Shown: piece after piece, positions 35,600-44,060 of the stretch | Numbering within the stretch: position 1 is the stretch's first letter | Layout of the letters: every line of letters begins with the position of its first letter | Assembly: GCF_033963835.1 (NCBI RefSeq) | Contig: NZ_JAXBME010000006.1 | Location: 124,001-188,000 of the forward strand | Direction: 5' to 3' | Length of the DNA: 64,000 nucleotides | From: Cytobacillus sp. IB215665 | GTDB taxonomy: Bacteria; Bacillota; Bacilli; Bacillales; SM2101 | The notes under the pieces: generated by a model | Databases searched by the model: none | Told to the model about the DNA's origin: nothing | Seen by the model: only the letters and a program-made list of their open reading frames with translations | Made by a program: the position numbers and the translations under genes

Positions 35600-35797
35600 T
35601 TGAAAACCGATTTATACTAGGTGATGCACCATCTTGAGGTTGAGATTACTCGCTGTATAGGCCATATTGGAATAGTAATAGGTATCGTAATTGTTGATGG
35701 AAATATAGTTTGTGAAACAGCTACTATTCGCATTTTGGAAATGAAAAGAAACGTGGAACACTGTATAGTATTTCAACAAAATAATAAATCATTTTAG
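35600..35797 (+). pseudogene. FabZ-like hydroxyacyl-ACP dehydratase, 3' fragment
   Basis: From 35627 one frame reads HHLEVEITRCIGHIGIV then IVDGNIVCETATIRIL and stops at 35797. This follows the C-terminal strands of FabZ (LEVEVxRxRGxIGKGxG, VDGxxVCEAE). Just upstream, LGD in a shifted frame matches the PGD that precedes that strand in FabZ. No N-terminal half or start is present. A remnant beside fabH, itself under a FapR-like box, would make sense, but the similarity is judged by eye. Confidence 0.4.
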
Positions 35798-35813
35798 TAA
35801 CAGGGGTTTGATT

Positions 35814-36386
35814 ATGGAAATTTCATTGATTAGACATGGCAAATCAAAACATACAGATAATAATGTAATAACATGTACGCAGTTTAAAGATTGGGTTGAA
35901 AAATATGATCATATAGGGGTTTTTGAAGAAAAGTCTTACCCTACAAAAACCGTTAGGACAATATCTACAGCAAAATTGGTCATTTCAAGTGACCTAGAAC
36001 GCTCTACTGCGTCAGTAAAATTATTAAATTCCAACGTAAAAACAATTTCAATTCCTATATTCCGAGAAACAACATTACCGACTCCAAAAACAGCATTATG
36101 GGGGATGGAATCAAGACCAAGTACTTGGGCATTGATATTCAGATGCTTGTGGTTTAGCGGTTATGTCACTGCGGATTGTGAGTCTTACCGTATTGCCAAA
36201 AATAGAGCTCGAGAAGCATCTGCATTATTAGTGGACTATGCTCAAAAGTATACATCGATAGTATTGGTTGGTCACGGGTTTATTAATTTGCTTATTGCTA
36301 AAGAGCTAAAGAGCAATGGGTGGAAAGGGAACAGGAGACCAAGCTCTAAACACTGGGGGTGTACTACATATACCTTAAATCTGTAA
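35814..36386 (+). CDS. Histidine phosphatase superfamily protein
   Basis: The product has 190 residues from ATG 35814 (GGGG seven bases ahead). SLIRHGKSKH is the phosphohistidine RHG motif, SSDLERSTASVKLL supplies the second Arg, and VLVGHGFINLLIAKEL the second catalytic His. It is of the phosphoglycerate mutase/SixA type and probably a small-molecule or protein phosphatase. The central part (FRCLWFSGYVTADCESY) is unlike PGAM proper, and the substrate is unknown. It is monocistronic. Confidence 0.85.
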   Translation: MEISLIRHGKSKHTDNNVITCTQFKDWVEKYDHIGVFEEKSYPTKTVRTISTAKLVISSDLERSTASVKLLNSNVKTISIPIFRETTLPTPKTALWGMESRPSTWALIFRCLWFSGYVTADCESYRIAKNRAREASALLVDYAQKYTSIVLVGHGFINLLIAKELKSNGWKGNRRPSSKHWGCTTYTLNL

Positions 36387-36502
36387 CAGTCTCAGAAGTT
36401 TGTCTGGTTTATTGTATCATGTGAATGACAACCATTTAAAAGTGCGGTTCAAAATCGGCAATAGTTAGAAAGCCATTAATTGATAGGGAGGTTACATTTA
36501 TC

Positions 36503-36601
36503 ATGTTTAAACTATTAATATTAATTGTTCTTGTCATAACAGCTGCAGCTGGAGTGACTGCAGCTGTAGCATTAATCGCTAGTTTAAAGAAAAGAAGTTA
36601 G
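36503..36601 (+). CDS. Small single-pass membrane peptide, 32 residues
   Basis: It is below usual ORF cut-offs, but a strong SD (AGGGAGGT) precedes ATG 36503. The peptide is MFKLLILIVLVITAAAGVTA plus a short alanine-rich end and a basic tail (LKKRS), that is one membrane helix with a positive C-terminus. It might be a small membrane regulator or a type I-like toxin; no antisense RNA is evident. Function unknown. Confidence 0.5.
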   Translation: MFKLLILIVLVITAAAGVTAAVALIASLKKRS

Positions 36602-36970
36602 CACTCATGAGGTGGGGCTAACTAACCTTTTTCTAAATAGCATTTAACGTTTTTCTTGAAAAGTCTCCATTATCAAACGTGTAAAGTGTGTAAACCCAAT
36701 GGTAGGTGGAGATGAATTTCGGATGACGTTAGCAAAATTAGGCTATAATTTCCTCATAACTCATACTATGGCAAAAGATGATATAGGTTTGAGTGATTTT
36801 GCTATGGTAAAACCAGCTTCCTTCCACTCAATAAATAATAATAATGGTACAAATAGATTTCCATTCGATGGACATCTATGCACGTACGGAGGAAGAAACG
36901 TTGCTACTTTCATCTTTGAGCTGAAGCTCCACTTCAAACGTTTGAAAAGTGCCAAGTCGTTCACACATTG

Positions 36971-37345
36971 TTAGTCAGCACAAATCATTACTAGGTTTCC
37001 ATCTAGGTCTTTAATAACGAAAAACGATATGTCATCAAATTCTTGAATTGGTGAATGAATCGTGTAGCCAAGTTTTTGAACGTATTCGTAAGAAGCTCCT
37101 ACATCTTCGGTGAAAAAGCTAAATAAAGGATGAGGAGAAGGGCATACGTGTTGTGTTTGCCCTTTAGGTCCTGCATCCAATAACAAATTTGTATAACCAT
37201 TAATGTTCATGTTAAAAACAGGTTTGTCAACCTTCCTTTCATCATAACTTTGGCCTAGTAAATGACTATACCATTTCACAGACTCTTTCATGTTACTTAC
37301 AGGGACAAATGTTATGTTCAACTGATTTTTAATAGGACTTTGCAA
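36971..37345 (-). CDS. VOC/glyoxalase-family protein
   Basis: This is one VOC domain of 124 residues from TTG 37345, which has an AAGGAGA SD at nine bases; the frame extends to an ATG at 37378 without an SD. The opening strand is LNITFVPVSNMKESVKWYSH, the centre PHPLFSFFTEDVGASYEYVQ and the close ISFFVIKDLDGNLVMICAD. It lies downstream of the ECF sigma gene on the same strand, the same pairing as at 22-23.6 kb. The substrate is unknown. Confidence 0.82.
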   Translation of the reverse strand: MQSPIKNQLNITFVPVSNMKESVKWYSHLLGQSYDERKVDKPVFNMNINGYTNLLLDAGPKGQTQHVCPSPHPLFSFFTEDVGASYEYVQKLGYTIHSPIQEFDDISFFVIKDLDGNLVMICAD

Positions 37346-37439
37346 AATTCGACTCTCCTTCCATATTTTAGATTCCAAATAACAGAATCTTATTATATAA
37401 GACGAAGTTAAATAGTGAATTCTTACAACGATAATAAAT

Positions 37440-37572
37440 TTTTGCTGTTATCGCATTGATTGTTGCTATAGCATTTGTGACATATATTCTTCGCTAAAGC
37501 CTATAAAAACCATATAAAACGCATCAGTTACACAAATGTAAGTGAAAAACAACAAGTCTTATGAAAAGAGCG
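37440..37572. repeat. MITE-like palindromic element (copy H)
   Basis: The left arm is TTTGCTGTTATCGCATTGAT then TGTTGCTATAG, the right arm AAAAACAACAAGTCTTATGA then AAAGAGCG, with a central GCATTTGTGACATATATTC. It is shorter and more diverged than copy B, and fills most of the 37379-37740 gap. Confidence 0.45.
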
Positions 37573-37740
37573 TAAATTGTTAACAAATAGGCTTGATTGT
37601 TGTATTCGTGCAAAGCAAATAATATGTAATAAATAACTAGAGGTTGTGTCATCTTTTTCTTCTTAACAAGATGACAAATACAAAATCACTAGGTCTGTTC
37701 TAATTGAAGTTTAAGAGTAATAATTTTCAGAAAAATAATT

Positions 37741-38700
37741 TTAGAAAATATGATAATAGTATCTAGCATTTAATTGCACCTCTAACGCTTCAGCGGCCCT
37801 TTTCATGATATCCCACGAAAAACAATAAAATTTCCAGTAAGTTATTTTGTTGTCTGTGATTTCTAAATAATGGATATTATTTAAGTATAGTTCATTATCT
37901 TGTTTTTTCTCCATTTCTACTAATACACGTTGACCCCACAATTCAATATAATTTACAACGATATCTTGCTGATCTCGTACGATATTATGCCAATCATTTA
38001 AGGAATTGTTACGTGTTTCGTTTGCTCCCATTTCAAAGCCTGAATGAACTATATCTGTAACGATATTTTCATCAAGTAATGAAGCAATTAGCTTCGCATC
38101 TTTTTTTCTGAATCCTTCAAGTAATAAGTTCATAGCCTTGCTTGTTTGAACATCTTTTTTGTAGTCCTTTAGGATAACTGCTTGAAGGTCAAGGTGTTTC
38201 TTTTTCATTATGTTTCTGGCTCTATGTAAATTAGTATTTACTGCCGATTGGCTCGAGCCTATAATTTCTGCAATTTCTTTCCCTTTAAATAAGAAAACAT
38301 CTCCAAGAATTAGTGTCACATATTGGGTAGGTGTTAACAAAGTGATTACAATTTCTAAATGCTCAATGAGCTCGAATTGATAATTGTCTAGTTTGTCTTG
38401 GCTAACAGTTGCTTGTATGATGTCGGTATGCTTTTTAGTTTTTCTCATTTGATCAATCCATAAGTTTGAAGCAATTTTAAATAAATACGATTTTGTATTT
38501 ACTGGTTGATATACTTTCGCTAATACGGATAGTGATTTAAGCAAAGTGTCTTGGACTAAATCTTCAGCATCCCATGGAGATTTAGTTAAATGCATACAAA
38601 ATCTCCACAAATCTTGGCGGTATGGTTCAATTTGTTTTTTGAAAGCTTGATCAATTGATCGTAAAGAATCACCAAGCTCGTTCAAATTGGTAGTAGACAT
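37741..38700 (-). CDS. ECF-type sigma factor with SnoaL-like C-terminal domain
   Basis: The product has 319 residues. Region 2 is YRQDLWRFCMHLTKSPWDAE, then DLVQDTLLKSLSVL and SYLFKIASNLWIDQMRK; region 4 is LLTPTQYVTLILGDVFLFKG, then KEIAEIIGSSQSAVNTNLHR. After about residue 185 comes a SnoaL/NTF2-like domain (MNLLLEGFRKKDAKLIASLL, then DENIVTDIVHSG). This is the ECF41/56-like architecture, in which the C-terminal domain modulates activity without a classical anti-sigma factor. AAGGAG favours the ATG at 38700 over the one at 38706. It is the intact counterpart of the truncated sigma at 22039. Confidence 0.88.
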   Translation of the reverse strand: MSTTNLNELGDSLRSIDQAFKKQIEPYRQDLWRFCMHLTKSPWDAEDLVQDTLLKSLSVLAKVYQPVNTKSYLFKIASNLWIDQMRKTKKHTDIIQATVSQDKLDNYQFELIEHLEIVITLLTPTQYVTLILGDVFLFKGKEIAEIIGSSQSAVNTNLHRARNIMKKKHLDLQAVILKDYKKDVQTSKAMNLLLEGFRKKDAKLIASLLDENIVTDIVHSGFEMGANETRNNSLNDWHNIVRDQQDIVVNYIELWGQRVLVEMEKKQDNELYLNNIHYLEITDNKITYWKFYCFSWDIMKRAAEALEVQLNARYYYHIF

Positions 38701-38765
38701 TTCCATCTCCTTGTCACTTTGATAAAAAATGTTTCATCAGCGCGTTATAGTTTTTTTGAAAATTA

Positions 38766-38912
38766 GGTGGCTATGAATGTTGCTTTTCATATTTTGGGTA
38801 TGAACTCGTATACAAATCACATTCGGGACATCATAGCACGTTATAAGAAGAAATAATATCAATCCTTCATTAGTTGATATTATTTTAGTAACAACAACGT
38901 TTACGACAAACT
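38766..38912. repeat. MITE-like palindromic element (copy I)
   Basis: The left arm is TTAGGTGGCTATGAATGTTG then CTTTTCATATT, the right arm TAGTAACAACAACGTTTACG then ACAAACTC, and the centre CATTCGGGACATC. It fills the gap between the sigma and MOSC genes. Confidence 0.45.
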
Positions 38913-38914
38913 CT

Positions 38915-39640
38915 TTAAATTATTGGATCGTTGTCATGCAGGAATACTTGAGATCCTTCGTAAATCTCACCCGTAGCGACTACTGAAGCATATACGCCAA
39001 AAAATGCCTCCCGTTCTTTAACGATCGTCTTTAATATGTTCGGATTTATTTCTGTAGAATTTGTAGGATCAACATTAACATAAGCACATCTGACACATTT
39101 CTTATCTAATTTGTATCTTGTTCCATTTATTGATAGTTCTTTACCGATCCAAGTTTCTTCCTCAAATGCAATATTACTTTCAAGGTCTATAACGATATTT
39201 GGTCTAAATCTCCTTATATCCAATAATTCACTTTTACATAACTCGCTTATTTTTGCTAAAGATGCGGTGGAAGTCAATAATATGTGATTTTCCCAATACG
39301 ATCCTTTTTCGCTCTCAGGATCATGACTTACTTTAGAGATTGATTCATTATCTAGAAGAGTTGAAAGCTTTTTATCTAGTGCTAGATCACCCCAATCGTA
39401 AGTCGTACCGTCAATTGACGTAATACTAACTTTAGGTCCTCCATTTGCGATAGTGTATTTAGCATTGTAATTTACTAACTCGGGTAATTTATCAATAGTT
39501 AAGAATTTTGAATTTATTTTATATGCAAAAGATCTGTCTCCCCATATGCCATGATGATGAATAGGCGCATTTTTTAGCCGTTCTCCACCGAATGCTTTAA
39601 CTGGATATCTATATAATTTACTTACTCTACCTACCTTCAT
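38915..39640 (-). CDS. MOSC-domain protein (MOSC_N plus MOSC)
   Basis: The product has 241 residues. VGRVSKLYRYPVKAFGGERL is the N-terminal beta-barrel (MOSC_N) signature, and ELLDIRRFRPNIVIDLESN plus DKKCVRCAYVNVDPTNSTEI is the MOSC core with its conserved cysteine. MOSC proteins handle molybdenum-cofactor sulfuration or act as mARC/YiiM/YcbX-type reductases of N-hydroxylated compounds; YcbX-like is the nearest type. AGGAGGG places the start at ATG 39640. It is divergent from ykvI, with a weak inverted repeat ACCTAAT...ATTAGGT between them. Confidence 0.88.
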   Translation of the reverse strand: MKVGRVSKLYRYPVKAFGGERLKNAPIHHHGIWGDRSFAYKINSKFLTIDKLPELVNYNAKYTIANGGPKVSITSIDGTTYDWGDLALDKKLSTLLDNESISKVSHDPESEKGSYWENHILLTSTASLAKISELCKSELLDIRRFRPNIVIDLESNIAFEEETWIGKELSINGTRYKLDKKCVRCAYVNVDPTNSTEINPNILKTIVKEREAFFGVYASVVATGEIYEGSQVFLHDNDPII

Positions 39641-39867
39641 TTGAGCCCTCCTTAATAGGTCATTTATATTACTCTCATTGTCATCAATTAGTAGGAAGGT
39701 TGTCAACCTAATAATCTCATTAGCTAATTAGGTAATGTATTTTATGAATGTAAACATATAATATAGAAGCAAAAGATAAAGGATGTAATTAAAGAAAATT
39801 CATCCTCCGAAAAAGCTGATTTTGCTTGGAGATATAACCAACATTAATCATATTGTGAGGTGTAGTA

Positions 39868-40917
39868 ATGTGGCTTGCAGGGTTTAGGTGGATGTCAATA
39901 ATTGTAGGAGTGATGATGGGTGCAGGATTTGCTTCTGGACAAGAGGTATGGCAATTTTTTGGAGAAGGTAGTGAGCTGGCAATTGTGTTGTTTATGTTAA
40001 TATTTATTTTTAGCTGTTTTGTAGTTTTATCAATAAGCTATGAGGAAAAAACTGATCATTTTTTACCGATTTTACGTAAACTTGTCGGTATGAGGCTCGC
40101 TCAATTTTATGATGTACTCATTGTTTTTTATTTATTTGCAACAACAGTTGTCATGACAGCAGGTGGTGCGGCAGTTCTAGCACATTTTAATGTACCCTAT
40201 TGGTTAGCTATTATGATCTTTTTGTTACTATTAACTTTGCAGTTGTTTTGGGGGTTTAAAGGGTTAATCGTAGTGAATTTTTACATTTTTCCTGTCCTTA
40301 TAGTCGGATTGATTGTGACGCTGATCTTGTTTATGAATCAACTGGAGGAACCGTTTATATTACAATGGGGTGCTAAACAAAACTTGTTATCAGCATTTAC
40401 ATTTACTGCATTTAATATTTTGCCCATCATAGGGGTACTTGGTGCAATTGGCAAGAAACTACATACAAAAGGGGAAGCAGTGATCGCAAGTATTGGGAGT
40501 GGCATAATATTAGGTATCATATGCTTTATTTATAATCAATCTTTAGTACGAATACCTGTAGATGTAGATGAATGGGAAATTCCTCTATATGCCATTTTAG
40601 CCTATTTCCCTATGCTTATAATTGGAATTATGTCGTTGTTTCTATTTACTGCTATTTATACAACTGCTGCGTCCGGTATATTTGGTTTATCAGCTAGATT
40701 GCGAGAAAGGTTCCGTATACCTATTTGGCTCTTTTTGATTGTAATATTTATACTTATTATTCCGTTAACTACATTTGGATTTTCAGCATTAGTTTCAGTG
40801 CTATATCCATTGGCTGGTTTTATCAACCTATTATTATTAATGTCTATTCTATTATATCCATTGAGAGTCATTATTAATAAGAGAATGAATATAGAGACGC
40901 CGTCTAATGACAGATGA
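39868..40917 (+). CDS. YkvI-family integral membrane protein
   Basis: The product has 349 residues with about ten membrane spans. The opening MSIIVGVMMGAGFASGQEVW carries the unwound-helix glycine motif of LeuT-fold transporters and matches the start of B. subtilis YkvI. Further blocks are TVVMTAGGAAVLAHFNVPYW and AFTFTAFNILPIIGVLGAIG. It is probably an amino-acid or other Na+/H+-coupled transporter; no substrate is known for the family. ATG 39868 has an SD (GAGGTG). It is convergent with the M50-like gene across a shared terminator. Confidence 0.85.
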   Translation: MWLAGFRWMSIIVGVMMGAGFASGQEVWQFFGEGSELAIVLFMLIFIFSCFVVLSISYEEKTDHFLPILRKLVGMRLAQFYDVLIVFYLFATTVVMTAGGAAVLAHFNVPYWLAIMIFLLLLTLQLFWGFKGLIVVNFYIFPVLIVGLIVTLILFMNQLEEPFILQWGAKQNLLSAFTFTAFNILPIIGVLGAIGKKLHTKGEAVIASIGSGIILGIICFIYNQSLVRIPVDVDEWEIPLYAILAYFPMLIIGIMSLFLFTAIYTTAASGIFGLSARLRERFRIPIWLFLIVIFILIIPLTTFGFSALVSVLYPLAGFINLLLLMSILLYPLRVIINKRMNIETPSNDR

Positions 40918-40935
40918 ATGTGCTCATCTGTCATT
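40906..40935. terminator. Shared bidirectional terminator
   Basis: AATGACAGATGA (40906-40917) pairs perfectly with TCATCTGTCATT (40924-40935). The stem includes the stop codons of both ykvI and the convergent metalloprotease gene. Confidence 0.75.
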
Positions 40936-41392
40936 TACACTGTTTTCTTCTGTTTCTAATTGCAAAATAAATAGCTTCTAATACTAACCAACCATCACTT
41001 TTCTTCTTGTTAAACCGGTATGGGATGACATTAATAATGACTAAAAAATATGAATAAAGTATGAACAACATGATCATGTCATATAAATGATCTGGCACCC
41101 AGCTTATAAATAGCAAGATAATAGTAGCCGTAATAAAATTAAATATAACGCCTCCTAAATGGATGGCACTAAGCTTTAAATTAGATAAAACATGTCTTTC
41201 CTCCCAAAAACAATACCCCCCTAAAAAAAACAGCAGTCGTATCGATACTGTTTTTGTTGCTACGATAATAGGACCAATTCCTAACGATATCTCATTAATT
41301 TTAGCCTTGAAATTTGTGCCGAAATAAGCGTGGCCCAGTTCATGAATTAAATGAACGAGTGTAACTATGAACAAAAAAATTAATAATTCCAA
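40931..41392 (-). CDS. Small M50/site-2-protease-like membrane metallopeptidase
   Basis: The product has 153 residues and is mostly membrane-embedded. VHLIHELGHAYFGTNF contains the zinc HExxH motif inside the first span, and VIPYRFNKKKSDGWLVLEAI supplies the NxxPxxxxDG motif that gives the third zinc ligand. This is a minimal S2P core without PDZ or CBS domains, shorter than SpoIVFB or RasP. The substrate is unknown. No regulator or anti-sigma factor adjoins it; the nearest sigma gene is 2.2 kb away. Confidence 0.85.
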   Translation of the reverse strand: MELLIFLFIVTLVHLIHELGHAYFGTNFKAKINEISLGIGPIIVATKTVSIRLLFFLGGYCFWEERHVLSNLKLSAIHLGGVIFNFITATIILLFISWVPDHLYDMIMLFILYSYFLVIINVIPYRFNKKKSDGWLVLEAIYFAIRNRRKQCK

Positions 41393-41480
41393 ATAAAAAC
41401 CACCAATATTTTTAAAACAATTATACTATAAAGGTTTTAGAGAATCATAGATGCAGCTAATACATATATTTAAATTTTCT

Positions 41481-41525
41481 TTGACATATCTATAGCGATA
41501 TTTTATGATTGTGGTAAGACCACAA
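41481..41525 (+). promoter_or_regulatory. Promoter with FadR/LldR-type operator
   Basis: TTGACA (41481-41486), 17 bases, TATGAT (41504-41509) is a near-consensus sigma-A promoter. TTGTGGT, AAG, ACCACAA (41509-41525) follows across the start site. The TGGT-n3-ACCA core is that of FadR-subfamily GntR regulators such as PdhR and LldR, so the regulator encoded downstream probably represses itself here. Confidence 0.8.
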
Positions 41526-41630
41526 GATTATTGCTGACTTACCAGTAAGTAATTAATTGCATAGAAAATAATGAGGGTACTTATTTGTCTCTGTAAAATT
41601 TTGAAAATTACAACAATGGAGGTGAATGAT

Positions 41631-42326
41631 TTGAAAGAAAAATCAATTTCTGAGAATTCCTCAACAACAGTAGAAAATATTTTAATTAAAGCTGTTTTGA
41701 GCGGAGAATATCCCCCTGGAAGTACGTTGCCTTCAGAAAGAGAGCTTTCTGCAACGTTAGGTGTAGCACGTCCTACTTTGAGAGAGGCACTTCAGCGTTT
41801 AGCTAGAGATAGATGGTTTACAAAAAGAAAAGGGCATGCGACGATCGTAAATGATTTTTGGAAACTAGGGAATTTAAATACACTCGAAAATATCATCACA
41901 AATACTGACCAGCCAAACGGGCAATTTATCGTTCATTTATTAGAAGTAAGAGCGGCTTTAGCTCCTGAATTTGTTCACAAATCAGTATTATCTAACCCTG
42001 CTAAGGTTGTGGCAGTGTTAGCAAATAGTAGTGAATTGGAAGATGATTGTGAGCAATTCACTTTATTTGATTGGAAACTCCAAACAAAATTAGCAGAATT
42101 AGCACAAAATCCGATTTATTTATTAATAATGAATAGCTTTACTGAAATATACAATTTGATGGGGAGGTTGTATTTCTCACATCAGGAAAATCGTGAAGTA
42201 ACACGTGAATTTTACCTTAAGCTTTTAGCAATAGCTATGGCTGGGGATGCTGATAAAGCTGAGCAACTTACCAAAGAAGAAATGATTAAAAGCATAAATT
42301 TATGGAAAAAAAGCCAAAGTATTTAA
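41631..42326 (+). CDS. FadR-subfamily GntR regulator
   Basis: The product has 231 residues. The winged helix is GEYPPGSTLPSERELSATLG, then VARPTLREALQRLARDRWFT; the rest is a helical FCD/FadR-type effector domain with LLEVRAALAPEFV and FTLFDWKLQTKLAELAQNPI. GGAGGTGA ahead of TTG 41631 sets the start; the longer frame from 41571 has no SD. Its own promoter carries a TGGTnnnACCA operator. The next genes (42457 onward) form a glycerol-phosphate-like catabolic unit on the same strand, which it likely controls, with its substrate or a phosphorylated intermediate as ligand. Confidence 0.88.
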   Translation: MKEKSISENSSTTVENILIKAVLSGEYPPGSTLPSERELSATLGVARPTLREALQRLARDRWFTKRKGHATIVNDFWKLGNLNTLENIITNTDQPNGQFIVHLLEVRAALAPEFVHKSVLSNPAKVVAVLANSSELEDDCEQFTLFDWKLQTKLAELAQNPIYLLIMNSFTEIYNLMGRLYFSHQENREVTREFYLKLLAIAMAGDADKAEQLTKEEMIKSINLWKKSQSI

Positions 42327-42339
42327 TTGAACCATATTT

Positions 42340-42353
42340 TGTAAGCGTTTTCG
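42340..42353 (+). promoter_or_regulatory. CcpA cre-like site
   Basis: TGTAAGCGTTTTCG matches the cre consensus TGNAANCGNTNNCA at all but the last base. Placed between the regulator gene and the flavoprotein gene, it would give carbon catabolite control, typical of glycerol and polyol operons. Confidence 0.5.
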
Positions 42354-42456
42354 GAATGATGTATATGAATATACACAAGGTGAATGAAATGTCATTTTTC
42401 TCGAAAACAGCTTAAAAATCTTTCAGAAATATATATGAATATAGGGGGAAAAACAA

Positions 42457-44046
42457 ATGAGAAGATGGAACGGTTGGGGTGACGATACAGTAAATATGGA
42501 CTTACCAGGAGGGGCAAAGTCCTTTTTAGAAAATGAATTGGGTACGAGTCAGGGTCCTGAGGATATATCGCTAGAGAACGCTATAGCCAATGTTCCAGCA
42601 TCAAAACTACCTGATCACCGTCTCGTTAGCAAAGATCCACTCGAACGACTGAGACATTCAGTTGGTCAAAGCTTGGGAGATTTTATTGCTATTCGTAGTG
42701 GAAAGATACCAACATACCCGGATGGTGTAGCATATCCAACAACAGATGAAGATGTTCGTGAACTATTAAAATTTGCTTCACAGGTTGGGGCAAATGTCAT
42801 TCCTTACGGAGGAGGCACGAGTGTTGTTGGACATTTAAGTGCTCTTCCTGGAGACAAACCTACGCTTACAATAGACATGGGGCATATGAATAAATTACTT
42901 CATATTGATGAAGAAGGTTGTCTGGCAGAATTTCAAGCTGGTATACGTGGACCAGATTTAGAAGCAGCGTTAAAAGCAAAAGGATTCACGTTAGGTCATT
43001 TCCCACAGTCGTTTGAATACTCTACACTTGGTGGCTGGGTTGTTACTCGTTCAGCAGGGCAGCAATCATTAAAGTATGGACGAATTGAAAGGTTATTCGT
43101 TGGAGGCGTGATGGAAACACCTGTTGGTAGCTTGAAGTTACCAAATTTACCTGCATCAGCAGCTGGGCCTGATTTGCGTGAATTTGTAATGGGATCTGAA
43201 GGAAGGTTAGGGATTGTAACTAGGGTAACGATTAAAATAACACCAATTGCAGAAGAGGAGAAATTTTATACTGCATTTTTTCCAGGTGCTGAGCAAGGGA
43301 TGGCAGCAATTAAGGAAATTGCACAAAATAGTGTACCTCTTTCTATGATGCGCTTAAGCTTACCTGAGGAAACAGTATCTCAATTAAAGATGGCAGGGGA
43401 CAGTAAAACAATAGCCCTGTTAGAGAAATGGCTTAATTTTAGAGGTGTAGATGACAATAAATGTATGCTACTATATGGCGTCACTGGTTCAAAAAAACAT
43501 GTAAATGCTGCTCTTAGTGAAGCACAAGCAATGATTAAAAAGCATCGAGGTGTGCTCGTAGGTACAAAAGCGGGGGAACATTGGGTGAAAAATCGTTTCC
43601 GCTCACCGTATTTACGTAATAGCCTATGGGAAGAAGGTTATGCAGTTGATACTGTAGAAACTGCAACAACATGGGATCGAGTTCCCGCTACTGCAGAGGC
43701 AGTGGAAGCTGCATTTCGGAACGGCTTAAAGGATATCGGAGAAAATGTTTTTGCATATACTCATCTTTCACATGTCTATCCTCATGGTTCAAGTATCTAT
43801 ACAACTTACTTATTTCGAATAGGAAATACACCGGAAGAAACGAAACGGCGTTGGGAAGTGCTGAAAAAAGCTGCAAGTGAAGCCATAGTTAAAAATGGAG
43901 GAACCATTAGTCACCAGCACGGAGTAGGGGTTGATCATCGTCCATATTTAGAAGCAGAGAAAACACCACTTGGCATGGAAATGATTAGAACCCTAAGCAA
44001 TACACTTGATCCAGAAAAAATAATGAATAAGGATAAGCTACTATAA
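42457..44046 (+). CDS. AGPS-like FAD-linked oxidoreductase
   Basis: This is a flavoprotein of 529 residues of the VAO/PCMH fold. The opening RRWNGWGDD is typical of alkylglycerone-phosphate synthase-like proteins. The FAD-binding part has VGANVIPYGGGTSVVGHLSA, FEYSTLGGWVVTRSAGQQSL and REFVMGSEGRLGIVTRVTI. The C-terminal cap has a NGGTISHQHGVGVDHRPYLE His motif, and the end is LDPEKIMNKDKLL. Eukaryotic AGPS swaps acyl for alkyl on dihydroxyacetone phosphate; bacterial relatives next to FGGY kinases (E. coli YgcU beside YgcE) are uncharacterised. ATG 42457 follows GGGGG. The GlpD-like gene starts 14 bases after it, so they are one operon. Confidence 0.85.
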   Translation: MRRWNGWGDDTVNMDLPGGAKSFLENELGTSQGPEDISLENAIANVPASKLPDHRLVSKDPLERLRHSVGQSLGDFIAIRSGKIPTYPDGVAYPTTDEDVRELLKFASQVGANVIPYGGGTSVVGHLSALPGDKPTLTIDMGHMNKLLHIDEEGCLAEFQAGIRGPDLEAALKAKGFTLGHFPQSFEYSTLGGWVVTRSAGQQSLKYGRIERLFVGGVMETPVGSLKLPNLPASAAGPDLREFVMGSEGRLGIVTRVTIKITPIAEEEKFYTAFFPGAEQGMAAIKEIAQNSVPLSMMRLSLPEETVSQLKMAGDSKTIALLEKWLNFRGVDDNKCMLLYGVTGSKKHVNAALSEAQAMIKKHRGVLVGTKAGEHWVKNRFRSPYLRNSLWEEGYAVDTVETATTWDRVPATAEAVEAAFRNGLKDIGENVFAYTHLSHVYPHGSSIYTTYLFRIGNTPEETKRRWEVLKKAASEAIVKNGGTISHQHGVGVDHRPYLEAEKTPLGMEMIRTLSNTLDPEKIMNKDKLL

Positions 44047-44060
44047 AAGGGGTGTTTATA

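Noticed and set aside
36699-36974. 91-residue plus-strand frame and 67-residue minus-strand frame between the 32-residue peptide and the VOC gene
   Set aside because: Neither has an SD or a recognisable family, and they are mutually antisense. The stretch may be a decayed gene, but I cannot say of what.
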